Shown here piece after piece: positions 52,944 to 63,495 of a DNA stretch of 64,000 nt (positions within the stretch are counted from its first letter, which is position 1; every line of letters starts with the position of its first letter). This DNA comes from Euborellia annulipes. Taxonomy: Eukaryota; Arthropoda; Insecta; Dermaptera; Anisolabididae. Below the pieces are notes generated by a model. It had not been told where the DNA came from. It saw only the letters and a program-made list of their open reading frames with translations, and searched no databases. The stretch covers positions 1-64,000 of the forward strand of contig JAKCPI010005285.1 in the NCBI GenBank assembly GCA_023213315.1, in the 5' to 3' direction. Made by a program: the position numbers and the translations under genes.

Positions 52944-53585
52944 GGTTGTTCGGACATTAAAGCACTTTGTTAGATTAAAAGCTAATTTTTTAATATGTTA
53001 TTAATCACTATCAAATACGTATAAAATAAAATTTTGAAGCAGATCTGACACAGGGTTATCGTGTAATTAATTTTTAAAAATTGAAATTTAACACGTAGTC
53101 TATGGGGAATGTCGACGAAACGCACACATATCGAATTATATAGCCACCTCTGCAATAGATACAAAAACAAAAAAACTTACATTTTATCAATTCACTTCCG
53201 AGGAATATGTTAAACATAAAATCAAAAGTTTCTGCCGAAGGCTTTTTAAGATATTTTAACAAGAAAGTCAAAAAATTCTCCAAAATGACAGTCACCAATA
53301 TTTAAAAATGAGACTCAGACTAGTCTGGCAACGTTGCACAAAATAATACTCTTTTCTCGCTGTCAGTTACATTTTATTTTCCCATTTTACGATATTTTTT
53401 CTCGCAAATCGTCCATTGTGTTTAAACGGATTTGCATTAATCATTGTATTATATTATAAAAAATAAAATTGAAGGCTTTTAAGATTTAAAATAAACAGCT
53501 GATAAATGCAATGTTGCCAGTTCTATATTACGTGAAAAACTGCTCAAGTCAAAAGTCATTCATTTATTATTTTTGGTAATTAAAT
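52944..53585 (-). mobile_element. Family E copy 3, cut by SINE D fragment
   Basis: TTAA at 52940-52943 then GGTTGTTCGGACATTAAAGC. Continues through TCGACGAAACGCACACATAT to AGTCATTCATTTATTATTTT, then breaks at TTTGGTATCCAAATGG of SINE D. Confidence 0.85.
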
Positions 53586-53677
53586 TTGGTATCCAAATGG
53601 CTTAAATAAAATCATCGGACTGCCTGGGGTCCGATCTCGCTACCAACTAGACTTGGTCTACAAGCCCGTAGGCGAAA
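53586..53677 (-). mobile_element. SINE D fragment
   Basis: TTGGTATCCAAATGGCTTAA, GACTGCCTGGGGTCCGA, then a deletion to CGCTACCAACTAGAC and GCCCGTAGGC. Confidence 0.65.
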
Positions 53678-53934
53678 CAAATATTGTACGAGATTGAAAA
53701 AAAAAAAACAATTTATTTCTGTGATTTATGAAATTTTTGTTTTTACTTTATTCCGCATATTATATTTTATTAAATACGTTTATAATTACGCTAATAAAAA
53801 AAAAAATTAAAATTGATAGTTTTTTGTAATTGAATTAATTAGAAACGCATTCAAATGGATGGATATTAAAAACTCCTTTTTTAAAGGGGGGGGGAAGAGG
53901 GGATAGAATAATAGAAAGCATAATTATCTCTTCT
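53678..53934. other. Unassigned AT-rich stretch
   Basis: Nothing recognised. Confidence 0.35.
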
Positions 53935-54021
53935 ATGCTATGGAGGATGTTCTAGTTTGAGGAGGGACTCCCTCAGCACCGACTCCTTTCGAAGAATGCA
54001 TCACTGAGAAGGAAACTTCTA
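53935..54021 (-). mobile_element. SINE H internal fragment
   Basis: GAGGAGGGACTCCCTCAGCA and GAAGAATGCATCACTGAGAA, collinear with 52295-52355; joined to family B. Confidence 0.65.
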
Positions 54022-54560
54022 GTAAGCCCAAAAAATCAAGTAATTCAAAAATTTGCCAAGAGATGTCAGAATGGTAGCTAATAATATTTAATGCATTTGG
54101 TTGATTTTCATTGATCTTTTAACAATAAATACTTTATAGATGTTATTATATATTATGTATCTTTTATAAAAGCATAAAAATATATAAATATAGGCCATAT
54201 ATGAGGGGATCAGCTGTTAGACTAGCCTGCCATCTATTGCAAGAATGCTGAACTAATTTGACAGTTGAATTTTAAATAAATCATCTAAGCTTATTTTAAA
54301 AATTTCTTAATTAATATGTGATTAATAATAACAATAAATTCGTTTTAAATTTAAAAAAATTAAAGATTATTGGGACAGATTGTTTTTTTGTATTTGCTTG
54401 ATAACAAAAAAATTAATTACGATAATTTTTTAATAAGTCATTAAAAAAATTATAGCTCGATGTCCCAATAATCTCTTATGAATTTAATTCATTTAAAACA
54501 AAAATCCACATTGAAAAATTCCTTATAATAGTCTAGTTTTTTTTTAAAGTACGTTTAGAC
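54022..54560 (+). repeat. Family B copy 4
   Basis: From AGCCCAAAAAATCAAGTAAT through GCCATCTATTGCAAGAATGC and the perfect dyad AGATTATTGGGACA/TGTCCCAATAATCT to AAAGTACGTTTAGAC. Confidence 0.88.
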
Positions 54561-54571
54561 AATATTTTTAT

Positions 54572-54617
54572 TTAATGAAAAAATCATGCACGCCCGGGGT
54601 TTGAACAGGGATCTTCT
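54572..54617 (-). mobile_element. SINE H head fragment
   Basis: AAAAAATCATGCACGCCCGG then GGTTTGAACAGGGATCTTC: the complement carries the B-box TGTTCAAACCCC. Confidence 0.5.
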
Positions 54618-55330
54618 TTGCCTTTTTTTTTTTATTTATTTTGAGATTTTATTGGCATACTTTTTATTATTAAAAAAATAATTCAAGACTCCCACCGAAA
54701 ATTAGCGTAAAATTATAAAATTCCAGGCAACTGGTCTTTTTCTTTATCAATTCACTTTCTGTTTCCCTTAATAGCTGTTGTTTATTGCCTGTAATCAAGC
54801 GTAAACACAAAAACGCCTTTTTTTTTTTACGAATATATTTCATCAATCAACGTTCACTTCCGTTTCAACAAGGCGTGGTGCGCGGAGCTTTGTGTGAATT
54901 ATTTCAGGGTTGGTTAAAAAAAAGGTAACTATTAGGCCCCTCTTCTTTGAAAGTGCATCTCTACCAGGCCTACAAGGCCTTTGTAATGCCATCCTTGAAC
55001 TTAATTTTTCTTTAATCTTAGTGAGAAATAAACACAAGTCATTCAATTCAAATGATTTTTTTTATATAATGCAAGTTGAAAGGTGTGTCTGTCTGTCTAT
55101 CGTAAAATTTTCTTTTATATCACTCATTTGATTTTTACTAATTTGAGTATACACTGAATTTATATAATCAGAATTATTTAATCTTAAAAAAAAAAGACTA
55201 GCTGCGCAGTCCACCTTGGACAAAAGAAATAATTTGAATTGTTAGTGCTATTGTAGATTTACTTATTTAATGAGTTTTTTTTTTTTCAAAAATATATTTT
55301 TTTTTTTTGCAAATACTTTTTTTTAACTCA
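54618..55330. other. Unassigned stretch
   Basis: Includes GCCTACAAGGCCTTTGTAAT and a GTCTGTCTGTCTATCG run. Open frames of 60-75 codons on both strands (54843-55131) carry no recognised domain. Confidence 0.4.
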
Positions 55331-55570
55331 AAATACCATACCTTGCCCTTAGCTAGTTTTGTTAGCTAATTCCAGGCTTATTTTAAGCTAACAAAACAAC
55401 CTTGCCCTTAGCTAGTTTTTGTTAGCTAATTTTAAGCTAATTCGGTAAGCTTGCTGCTAGCTATGCAAAGCGTTACAAAACAACCTTAAACTAAGCTAAT
55501 TTAGTTAGCTAATTTTAAGCTTAAACTTAGAAAATTAGCTTAATATTAGCTAGTTTTAAGGTTGAATTTC
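55331..55570. repeat. TTAGCTAA-rich degenerate tandem repeat
   Basis: A direct repeat of CCTTGCCCTTAGCTAGTTTT starts at 55341 and 55400 (59-bp period). The whole segment is dense in TTAGCTAA, AAGCTAA and TTAGCTT, which pair with each other. No termini or duplication identified. Confidence 0.65.
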
Positions 55571-55944
55571 TACCTGGGTAAAGCCTCGCTTACGACCATT
55601 CTCATTAAATTTTTTATACAATAAAAAAATAGCCCATAAAAATTCGTTAAGTAGTTTCAGATTAAATTAACTATAAAGGAAAAATTGGAATTAAATCTCA
55701 CAATTATTTTGCTATAATTAAAGATATTTATTTTACATTTTTAATAATTTTTGTCATATAAATGAATTGAGAAATTTTTTTATAATGTTTATTTATCCGA
55801 TAACTTGGAGATCATGGGTTCGATTCTCAGCTGAACCAAATTTTATTTTGTAACACGCAAATGTATAGCCATGATGTAATATTATTAGAGAGTAGCATCA
55901 AATGAAAAATTGCAGCTATATTTATTTATTTTATTTGCACAATT
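55571..55944. other. AT-rich stretch with family J arm
   Basis: CCCATAAAAATTCGTTAAGT and GAATTAAATCTCACAATTAT (about 55632-55715) match family J. A 'GGTTCGATTCTCAGC' word near 55818 resembles a B-box, but no A-box is seen. Confidence 0.4.
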
Positions 55945-55977
55945 GACGTTTCGGTTCCATGTTGGAACCATCATTAG
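55945..55977 (-). ncRNA. Hammerhead-like motif
   Basis: On minus: CTAATGA (one base off CTGATGA), T, GGTTCC/GGAACC perfect 6-bp stem with loop AACAT, then GAAACGTC. Faces the motif at 56000 in inverted orientation, 23 bp away. Confidence 0.4.
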
Positions 55978-55999
55978 AGCTGGCAAAAAGTGTGAGTTT

Positions 56000-56032
56000 C
56001 TGAGGATGGTTCTAACATTGAACCGAAACGTC
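56000..56032 (+). ncRNA. Hammerhead-like motif
   Basis: CTGAGGA (56000-56006), T, GGTTC/GAACC stem (56008-56012 with 56020-56024) and GAAACGTC. All conserved boxes present; extra nucleotide before the stem as in the other copies. Confidence 0.45.
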
Positions 56033-56459
56033 AGTCAAAATCTCTAGTCTATGATAATAATAATATATGATCAAGTTACAAATTATTCGACACATATCGG
56101 AAAATGAATAATCACTTTTAAATATGTATGCTCTATTGTTATTGTTTTTTTTTTTTTTTTAGAATTGAGTCATTGAATTTATGACATAATAAGAGATTTC
56201 CCAGCAAAGGTCATCCATCTATCCTATCCACCTATGGATAGGTCATTCGGGATTTGAGCACGTTTCCTCGCTTGAATTTTTAATGTGTTGTTATTTTTTT
56301 ATTCAAAATAAAACCACCCAAGCGACGACGACGACACTCCCTGAGAGATTTCGCAACCCAGGGCGAAACCGAAATTGTTCCTCTTCTTCTTCTTCGTAGA
56401 ATATTTTATCTAACACCCACAGTTAAAGGGAGGATACAGGAAGAGCTCTTTGTTTTAAG
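56033..56459. other. Unassigned stretch
   Basis: Contains GTCATCCATCTATCCTATCC, a (CGA)n run near 56325 and (TTC)n near 56381. No gene seen. Confidence 0.4.
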
Positions 56460-57050
56460 AAAAATCTGCTGTGACTTAACGCATAGCTGTGCTTTTAGGT
56501 GTCGACATGTATTTAGTTTCCGTCAATACATTAGAATTCAAGGTGTACAATTTATAAGTATGTGAAAATATTTATATTTTGTTACCATGGCAGTCATTTC
56601 TCCTATCTTTTCTATGGAGTACAAGAGTAAAGTGGTCTTTAGAAGATTTCAATGGCGAAATGAGAATATACATTTTAAAGAGAATCTAAAAAATAATTGA
56701 TTTTTGAATTTAAAAAAAAATCGTTGGAGCAAATTTTGAGAAAATCGAAAAAAACTGAAAAAGTGCATCAGTAAAGTATTAGTATTCTTTGGCAGTAGTG
56801 TAATTAAAAGCTTATTTTCACGCTCCCGGGGGGTGCCTAACTTAAATATAAAATTTCAACCTCCTAGCTCTCCGTTCTTGAGATATTTTGTTCACAGACA
56901 GACCATGTCGCGAAAACCACTTTTTTGGATTCAGGGGACCTCAAAACGTGTATATCCATCAAAATCTCGACAACGAATTTTTGACATGAATCCAATACTT
57001 TCTCTCTCTCTATATATTAACATATATAGAGGTAAGAGAAAGTAAAAATT
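56460..57050 (-). mobile_element. Family A copy without microsatellite
   Basis: Hairpin shortened to AATCTGCTGTGACTTAACGC then CATAGCTGTGCTTTTAGGT. X-box GTTACCATGGCAGTC. GTTCACAGACAGACCATGTC shows that the CA/ACCC repeat is nearly absent (only CAGACAGA). 5' end AGAGGTAAGAGAAAGTAAAA intact. Confidence 0.88.
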
Positions 57051-57465
57051 TAAAACGGATTTTATGTATTTATGAATCTTGTATCTCGTTCAAATGTTAA
57101 ACGAATAATCGAATAAGTAAATAAATAGCGGACGGACTCCCTTGAAATGGGATCCGAATTCCTTATTATGGAAGAAGCTACCGGTACCGGTCGGTCTTCT
57201 AATAAATAGCTCTAAAAACAAAATACATATAAATAAATAAAGATGTGTCTGTCTGCTGGTTTCTCCTCCTTTTAAGGCCTCTTCAGGTCGAGGTCAATGG
57301 CATTTCTTTTCTTAACTCACAATAAATTAAAAAAAAAAAAAAAATATTTAAATTCATTTTTAAGTTTAGACAATTTTTCTTTCCATGCATATAATTTTGC
57401 ATAATAAATGTGACAACCAAAAGATGTCACTTAAAATTCTGAGTTTTTTTTTTTTTAATGAATCA
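57051..57465. other. Unassigned AT-rich stretch
   Basis: CTACCGGTACCGGTCGGTC palindrome near 57178; nothing else recognised. Confidence 0.35.
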
Positions 57466-58065
57466 TAAAGGCGGAATAGGAGCGAAGGTGTTACGCATGT
57501 TTTTCCCGATAAGATGGCGTAGTGTGTCATAAAAAGTATGCCCAAAAAATTAAGTAATTCAAAAATTTGCCAAGAGGTGTCAGAATGGTAGCTAATAATA
57601 TTTAATGCATTTGGTTGATTTTCATTGATCTTTTGACAATAAATATTATTATATATTATGTATCTTTTATAACAGCATAAAAATATATAAATATAGGCTA
57701 ATACTATATCGGCTGTTAGACTAGCCTGCCATCTATTGAAAGAATGCTGAACTAATTTGACATTTGATTTTTAAATAAATCATCTAAGCTTATTTTAAAA
57801 ATTTCTTAATTAATATGTGATTAATAATAACAATAAATTCATTTTTAAATTTAAAAACAAATTAAAGATTATTGGGACAGATTGTTTTTTTGTATTTGCT
57901 TGATAACAAAAAAATTAATTACGATAATTTTTTAATAAGTCATTAAAAAAATTATAGCTCGATATCCCAATAATCTCTTAATGAATTTAATTCATTTTAA
58001 AAAAAACCGCATTGAAAAATCCCTTATAATAGTCTAGTTTTTTTTTTAAAGTACGTCATTTAGAC
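57466..58065 (+). repeat. Family B copy 5, full length
   Basis: GGCGGAATAGGAGCGAAGG start, GTTACGCATGTTTTTCCCGA, ATCTATTGAAAGAATGCTGA and internal dyad (right arm TATCCCAATAATCT, one change); ends AAAGTACGTCATTTAGAC. No obvious terminal inverted repeat or duplication. Confidence 0.88.
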
Positions 58066-58594
58066 TTGGTTCACACTTTGAATAAAATTTTGTCAAGCTC
58101 AGAACAGAAAAAGGAGAGAATAAAAATGCCGAGAATTACATTTTAATTTATTCACCGTTTGTTGCGCCAAGATATATAATAATATTTCATGTTTAAAATA
58201 GATAGATATAATATATAAGGTATGAAAAAGAAATTTCAATCGGATCTCTCTTAAAAGATTAAACAAGAGCGATGATCGATCATCCATTTGATTCCGATAA
58301 GATTCCTCTGCTTTGATTCATAATAAATCAATTTTAATTGGGAATAAAAAAAAAAAAATTTAACGATAAGAACAAAATGAAATCAAAGATGGCTAATTAA
58401 ACGGAGTAAATTGCCTTATTAAATTAATAAATGTCAAAGAAACAACAAAAATAATGGTCGAAAATCACACAACTTTCTGTGCTTTTCACGCCACATTATT
58501 TGTATATACGTAAAAGTATGTAAAATTTAATGTTCAAAAAAGTTGGGTCAGATAGAGCGTCACAAATAGGCGGAAACTGCATTTTTTATTAAAT
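58066..58594. other. Unassigned stretch
   Basis: A short AAAATCACACAACTTTCTGTGC near 58460 may be a family A hairpin relic. Nothing else. Confidence 0.35.
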
Positions 58595-58755
58595 TAAATT
58601 ATAGTATAATAATCATTAATTATTATAATAAAAAGGTACAACAATGAGAAATTTTATATAATGAAGTTTTAAACTATTTATAAATTTTATTATTTATTTT
58701 TATTATTGAACCTTTTTATTAAAATAATTAATAATTATTATACCATAATTTACAA
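58595..58755. repeat. Fold-back element, AT-rich arms
   Basis: AATTATAGTATAATAATCAT ... TATAATAAAAAGGTACAACA is mirrored by TTGAACCTTTTTATTAAAAT ... TAATTATTATACCATAATTT. Related to the AAAAGGGTACAACAATGAAA repeats near 60930-61140. Confidence 0.65.
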
Positions 58756-58965
58756 TTTACTCTTGTACTCCATAGGAAAGATAGGAGAAATGGTTGCCAT
58801 GGTAACAAAATATAAATACTTATAAATTGTACATCTTAATTCAAATGTACCGTATTGTCGGAAACTAAATATATCTAGACACAAAAAATCTGGTGTGGCA
58901 AGCACAGAACACAACTTTTAAGACAAGAGGAAGTTGTGTGCTAGCACCACCAGATTTTTTTTGAG
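58755..58965 (+). mobile_element. Family A 3' fragment
   Basis: TTTACTCTTGTACTCCATAGG, GTTGCCATGGTAAC (about 58794), ACTAAATATATCTAGACAC and a shortened hairpin ending CACCACCAGATTTTTT. Confidence 0.8.
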
Positions 58966-59645
58966 ATTATAGCATTTGCAAATACCGAATGAAAATCGAA
59001 TTTTTTTTTCTTCTCTCTTTCTGTTGATTGACATGTTAATGATAGTCAAAATATAGCAAAGAGAAAGTTTGCTTTTTTTTACATAATATAATAAGCAATA
59101 TAATAGATAAAAGATTCATAATAAAATTTTTTTTTTAATCGAAGCCCATCTTCTGCCAATAGAATGAAGATTTATTTTTTTTTTTTGCACTTTCATCTCA
59201 ATTATTATTAGAAAGAAAGTCCATCGCATTGAATTTGGTTGGTCAGTTTGACATTTTTCTAAATGGAATTTGAAAGTTTTTTTTTTTTTTTTTTTTTAAT
59301 TATTAATTTGTTCGAAAAGTGATATATGTTCATGTTGAATGCTAAAAAGAATAATAAATCTTGTTGGACCACAATTTCAATTATAATGGATGTGTTTATC
59401 AACAACAACAACAACACAAGTGGAAGATGACAAACCTTTTTTTCTTTTATCATTCAACAATCTTCTAAACATGGAAGTGAATTTATTATATACGTATTTT
59501 CAAATATTTTTTTTTTTTTACGTATTACAAGATGAAGAAATTGTTAATAAACACTTTGGTTGGCGGGGCAAGATGAAAAGATTTTGCTTTCATATCACTT
59601 GCGTGAATTTTTGTAATAATAAAAAAATTTTATATTTCGTTGCAG
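58966..59645. other. Unassigned AT-rich stretch
   Basis: (CAA)n at about 59400-59415 and several T-runs. Frames of 60-100 codons near 59259-59698 have no recognised domain. Confidence 0.4.
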
Positions 59646-59804
59646 ACGTTTCGGTTGTTAGTCGCACTCATCCTCATTGTCGAAATTTAGTACCATAAGA
59701 TAAGGATAGCGGAAGGCAGCCAAGAAAAAAATATAATCAATCTTTATCAGATTTTCTTTATTTGATTGCCAACGTTTCGGACGCCAGTCGCGCCCTTTGT
59801 CAGG
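59646..59804 (-). repeat. Two tandem Penelope-like units with hammerhead-like motifs
   Basis: Two GTTTCGG-containing motifs 125 bp apart on minus: 59772-59804 reads CTGACAA, A, GGGCG ... GCGTCC, GAAACGTT; 59646-59680 is more degenerate. Between them are GGCAGCCAAGAAAAAAATAT and TCAGATTTTCTTTATTTGAT, matching 2300-2420 in inverse. The same unit structure therefore occurs at both places. Confidence 0.5.
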
Positions 59805-59819
59805 ACCTATGATCATGAA

Positions 59820-59935
59820 TGACATGAATCCAATACTTTCTCCCTCTGCGCGCATAGCCTTGGTAGTTGAAAAGCCCCTATTTCCCCTTTCTCTCTATAT
59901 ATATTAAAATATACAGGTAAGAGAAAGTAAAAAAT
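59820..59935 (-). mobile_element. Family A 5' end with small insert
   Basis: GACATGAATCCAATACTTTC, TCCCTCT, then about 40 unrelated bases (GCGCGCATAGCCTTGGTAG), then TTTCTCTCTATATATATTAA and AGGTAAGAGAAAGTAAAAAA. Confidence 0.75.
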
Positions 59936-60899
59936 TAGTTTTAGTTATTTATAATTGTCGAGGTGGATGGTGGATTTTATATATTTTATGATAAGGGTCT
60001 AAAAAAGTATAAAACCTCCCACTCATAAAGACTTTTTGGCAGCTTTGAGGATTATTCCAACATGGCACCGAAACGTCACTAGTGCAAATAAAATAAAGAA
60101 AAACGATAGTTGCAATTTCACGTTTGGTGCTACCATCTATTAATCGTTTTTATAATAATTTATTCAGTCCTCCAACTCTGCAAAGCGTTGGCTAGGCTAT
60201 CACTCAATCTTTGTGACACTTTTTCGTGACATAATCTTTAAGAATTTCACGATTCATTACAGAGCAGAATTTTTTTTTTTAGAAAATTGAAAGTTACTCC
60301 AGCTACAAACTAATTTACTTTCATAAAACGGAATTTTTATATGTGATATTAAATATTAATATATAAATATATACGTATAATAGAAAGTAAAGAATCCAAA
60401 TTTTATTTATTATATAAACGTCATAAATTTCATCAGGTGGTCGTTGTTCCGGTCTAATTGTAATAAACGCTCAGGTAAAGAGCCATTTAAATGTTTTTCT
60501 TTTTTATTAATTAAAACAAAACAATTCGGAAAAGGAAGTCCTAGAGGAAGTCTGTAAATAAAAAATATCAAAGAATTGATTCGGTCAATTGCTTAAATTT
60601 TGGCCTAAATTTCTAAAAAAAAAAAAAAATTGATTATTAATTAACGATTCTACTTTTAATAGTGTGACCTGAATATTTTTGCTCTGCTTCAGTTTTCTCT
60701 GCCTTTCATTTTATTCATTGCTTTGTATCTATATTCAGTGAAAAAAAAGACTGTCAAATACGAGATAAATCGAATATTGATATCTATTTGAAATTTCATA
60801 ATTCTAATCAAAAGTCAAAATGTTAGAAAGGAAAGAATTTTTTTGAATTAATTTAAAAGAAAAAAAATTTACTTTCGCCTGCCTGTTTGTTTATAAATT
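59936..60899. other. Unassigned AT-rich stretch
   Basis: A degenerate hammerhead-like motif lies at 60043-60077 (TTTGAGGATTATTCCAACAT then GGCACCGAAACGTC). I see no gene or other element. Confidence 0.4.
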
Positions 60900-61165
60900 A
60901 TCATATAAGTGTTATATTGTTAATTATTAAAATAAAAGGGTACAACAATGAAAGAAAATTTATTTAAACCAATTAATTTTTAATTATTATTAATTTAATT
61001 AAAATTAATTTAAATTTAATTAAAATATTAATATTTTATTAAATTATTATTAAAATAAAAGGGTACAACAATAAAAGAAAATTTATCTAAACCAATTAAT
61101 TTTTAATTGTTGTACCTTTTTATTTTAATAATTAATAATTATTTATTTAATTATTGGATTAATTT
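60900..61165. repeat. Repeated GGGTACAACAAT module
   Basis: ATAAAAGGGTACAACAATGA at about 60930, again at about 61056 with ATAAAAG, and the inverse TTGTTGTACCTTTTTATTTT at 61108. Each is followed by AACCAATTAATTTTTAATT. Direct plus inverted arrangement, related to 58595-58755. Confidence 0.6.
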
Positions 61166-62459
61166 ATTAACACCAATTATTTTTTTTTTTTTTATTTGAG
61201 ATTTGTTTTAATATTTTGTTTATTGGATGTTGAATAAAATAAAAATAAATAAATAATGCTAATGAAAGATGTTCAGTTTTTTTTTTTTTTTGTAGATTAA
61301 GATTAGTTAGACGAAAATATATGTTTTGACCTTGAAAACTCGGCCAAGGTCAAAAAATTAGTTTGGTTTCTCCATTAAATAATAAACAATTCACTTATTT
61401 TAATTTTTTTAATGCTTAAAATGTATTTAAACTCCTCCCCCCTGAGTGACCGAAAGGTTAGAGATGTTGACACAATGCCAAAAAAAATAATGATAAACTT
61501 TAAAAGCCAAGGGGTTCTGTAGAGTGTGGGTGTGAAGGGGGACGAAGACCCCCCCCCTCCGCCTCAGGGGCATCATGCCTTTGGCGCCCCTCGCGCATCC
61601 GGCTTTATTCTGGCTTTCCGGCTTTTTATATAAATCTCCGGGTTTTTTTTCCCCCGAAATCTCCAGCTCTTTTTTTATTCATTAATACTTAAGGGCGAAC
61701 AGCTACCATGGCTTTTATGCCCTTAAAATAATTACAATAATTGAATTATAATTAAAAAAAAAAAACGCTTTTCTTCATATTCATTTCTTTCTCATATTTC
61801 TATACAGGGTGACCCGGAAGTGGCGGGAGTAATTGTTGGGGTCGATAGAGAAAAAAAATTCTGAATCGAAAGTTCCTGAGCCAAAAACTTTTTTGGGCCT
61901 TAGAAAATTAGTTATTAATTAAAAACGATAGCCAATCAGGAGCGCGCTACAAGAGAATCACAAGTGCGTGGGGACGTAGTAGCCCAAGACTCGACCGGAG
62001 ACAAAGAGACGGAAAAAAAAATATTCTTTTATTATTTTTAGTGATTCAGAATTATTCTCAAAGATTAGAATTGAACCCAAGTCTAAACAGGAAACTCAGA
62101 GACGGAGTATTATTTATTTATTTATTTAGATTATACATACAGTACAAGATGAGAGGAGAGAGAAAAAAGGAAAAAAATTACAAAAATTTACATACTATTG
62201 TTAAGAAGGCATATTTATCAGTTGGCAATGGGGCAGAGACGGAGTAGAAATTTTTATTTTTTTTTTTATTTTCGATAATTGAGAATTATTTTTTACAAAT
62301 GAAAATTTACATATTTACATATTTACATTTAGTATAAATAAATGTTCCTGGATCACATACTAATATATTGTTAATAAAATCTATATGGCCTTAAATGCCG
62401 AAAAAATTGTATTTATATAGTTTCAATTATATTTATTTGTAAAAACGTAAATCCCTCTG
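61166..62459. other. Unassigned stretch
   Basis: Includes inverted FTZ-F1-like half-sites (61327-61352), a C-run region near 61550, TACAGGGTGACCCGGAAGTG at 61803 (resembles ends of some arthropod elements; partner not found) and a (TTTA)n run at about 62110. No gene seen. Confidence 0.4.
61327..61352. promoter_or_regulatory. Inverted nuclear-receptor half-sites
   Basis: TGACCTTG (61327-61334) and CAAGGTCA (61345-61352) face each other across 10 bases. YCAAGGYCA is the FTZ-F1/ERR-type extended half-site (established). No target gene in the window; may be chance. Confidence 0.25.
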
Positions 62460-62848
62460 TACGTGACACGAAGCTTTTGAACAAAATGGCCCAAAGAATA
62501 CTAATACTTTACAAATGTACTTTTAGAGTTTTTTTCAATTTTTTCAAAATATCCTGTAACGATTTTGATTAAAATTCAAAAATCAATTATTTTTTAGATG
62601 CTAGTATTCCCATTTTGCCCTCAAAATTGTTTGAAGCACACTTTACTCTTGACTCTATAGGAAAGATAGGAGAAATGGTTGCCATGGTATATTGCCCATG
62701 TTTATAAATTTTACACCTTGAATTCAAATGTACCGTACTGTCAGAAACTAAATATATGTCGACACGAAAAATCTGGTGTGAACAGCACAGTACACAACTT
62801 TCGATTGCCGAAGGTGTGTGCTGTGCAATCAGTCACACCAGATTTTTT
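62460..62848 (+). mobile_element. Family A copy, 5'-truncated
   Basis: ACGTGACACGAAGCTTTTGA start, AAAATCAATTATTTTTTAGA, X-box weakened to GTTGCCATGGTATA (about 62677), hairpin with AGAGAAAGT deleted from the right arm, ending CACACCAGATTTTTT. Confidence 0.85.
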
Positions 62849-63180
62849 GGCTATTTGTTTTTGGTAAAAATAAATTATCTTATGTGATGAGTTTCTTCTT
62901 TAATTTTACCTATCGATATTAATTAATTATTCATTTTTCTTACTTGAAGTTTATTTACTTTTTGAAGAGAGAGTCAAAGCAACATTTAATGACTTATCAT
63001 TATAGAAAGCTTATTGATTGATTGATTGATGATTTTAGGCAGTGGCTATGTAGGTACATAAATACACAAGTGTAGCTTTGTTTAATAATAAAATAAAAAG
63101 TAACGTGGGAAAGAGAAATAAAACAAGGATACTTTTATCTGAATAAAATCACGTGTTTATTTTTGTCATTTAAATATTAA
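62849..63180. other. Unassigned AT-rich stretch
   Basis: (GATT)n at about 63014-63027; nothing else. Confidence 0.35.
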
Positions 63181-63495
63181 AAGTCTAGTGTGACTAGTCG
63201 CACAGCACAGCTTACCGAAGGGTAAGAGAAAGTTGTGCACCGTGCTGGTCACACCAGATTTTTTGTGTCGAGATATATTTAGTTTCCGATAGCACCTTAG
63301 TTTCAAACTTGGATTTTAAATGTTGACTGCTTCAAATAAACTATGGTTATTTTTCAAAATTTTAATCTCATATTTGCGCATTTTATACACAATAAAGAAT
63401 CGTAAATAAATACAAAATTTCATAAGAATTGGAAAAAAAAATTTTAAATGCCTAAAAAGTTCCAAAGGGGACCCCCTTTTGAATCGAAATTAACA
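63181..63495 (-). mobile_element. Family A-prime copy 2
   Basis: Hairpin CTAGTGTGACTAGTCGCACA ... GTGCTGGTCACACCAGATTT with the left arm shortened, then ATAGCACCTTAGTTTCAAAC and the same body as 16640-16845, ending AATCGAAATTAACATACAA. Flanks differ, so both copies end at the same point. Confidence 0.8.

Noticed and set aside
54843..55131. Overlapping frames on both strands of 60-75 codons
   Set aside because: No domain, no conserved motif; length is expected by chance.
61803..61990. Complete DNA transposon starting TACAGGGTGACCCGG
   Set aside because: The start resembles known arthropod element ends, but I found no matching inverted end in the following 700 bp.
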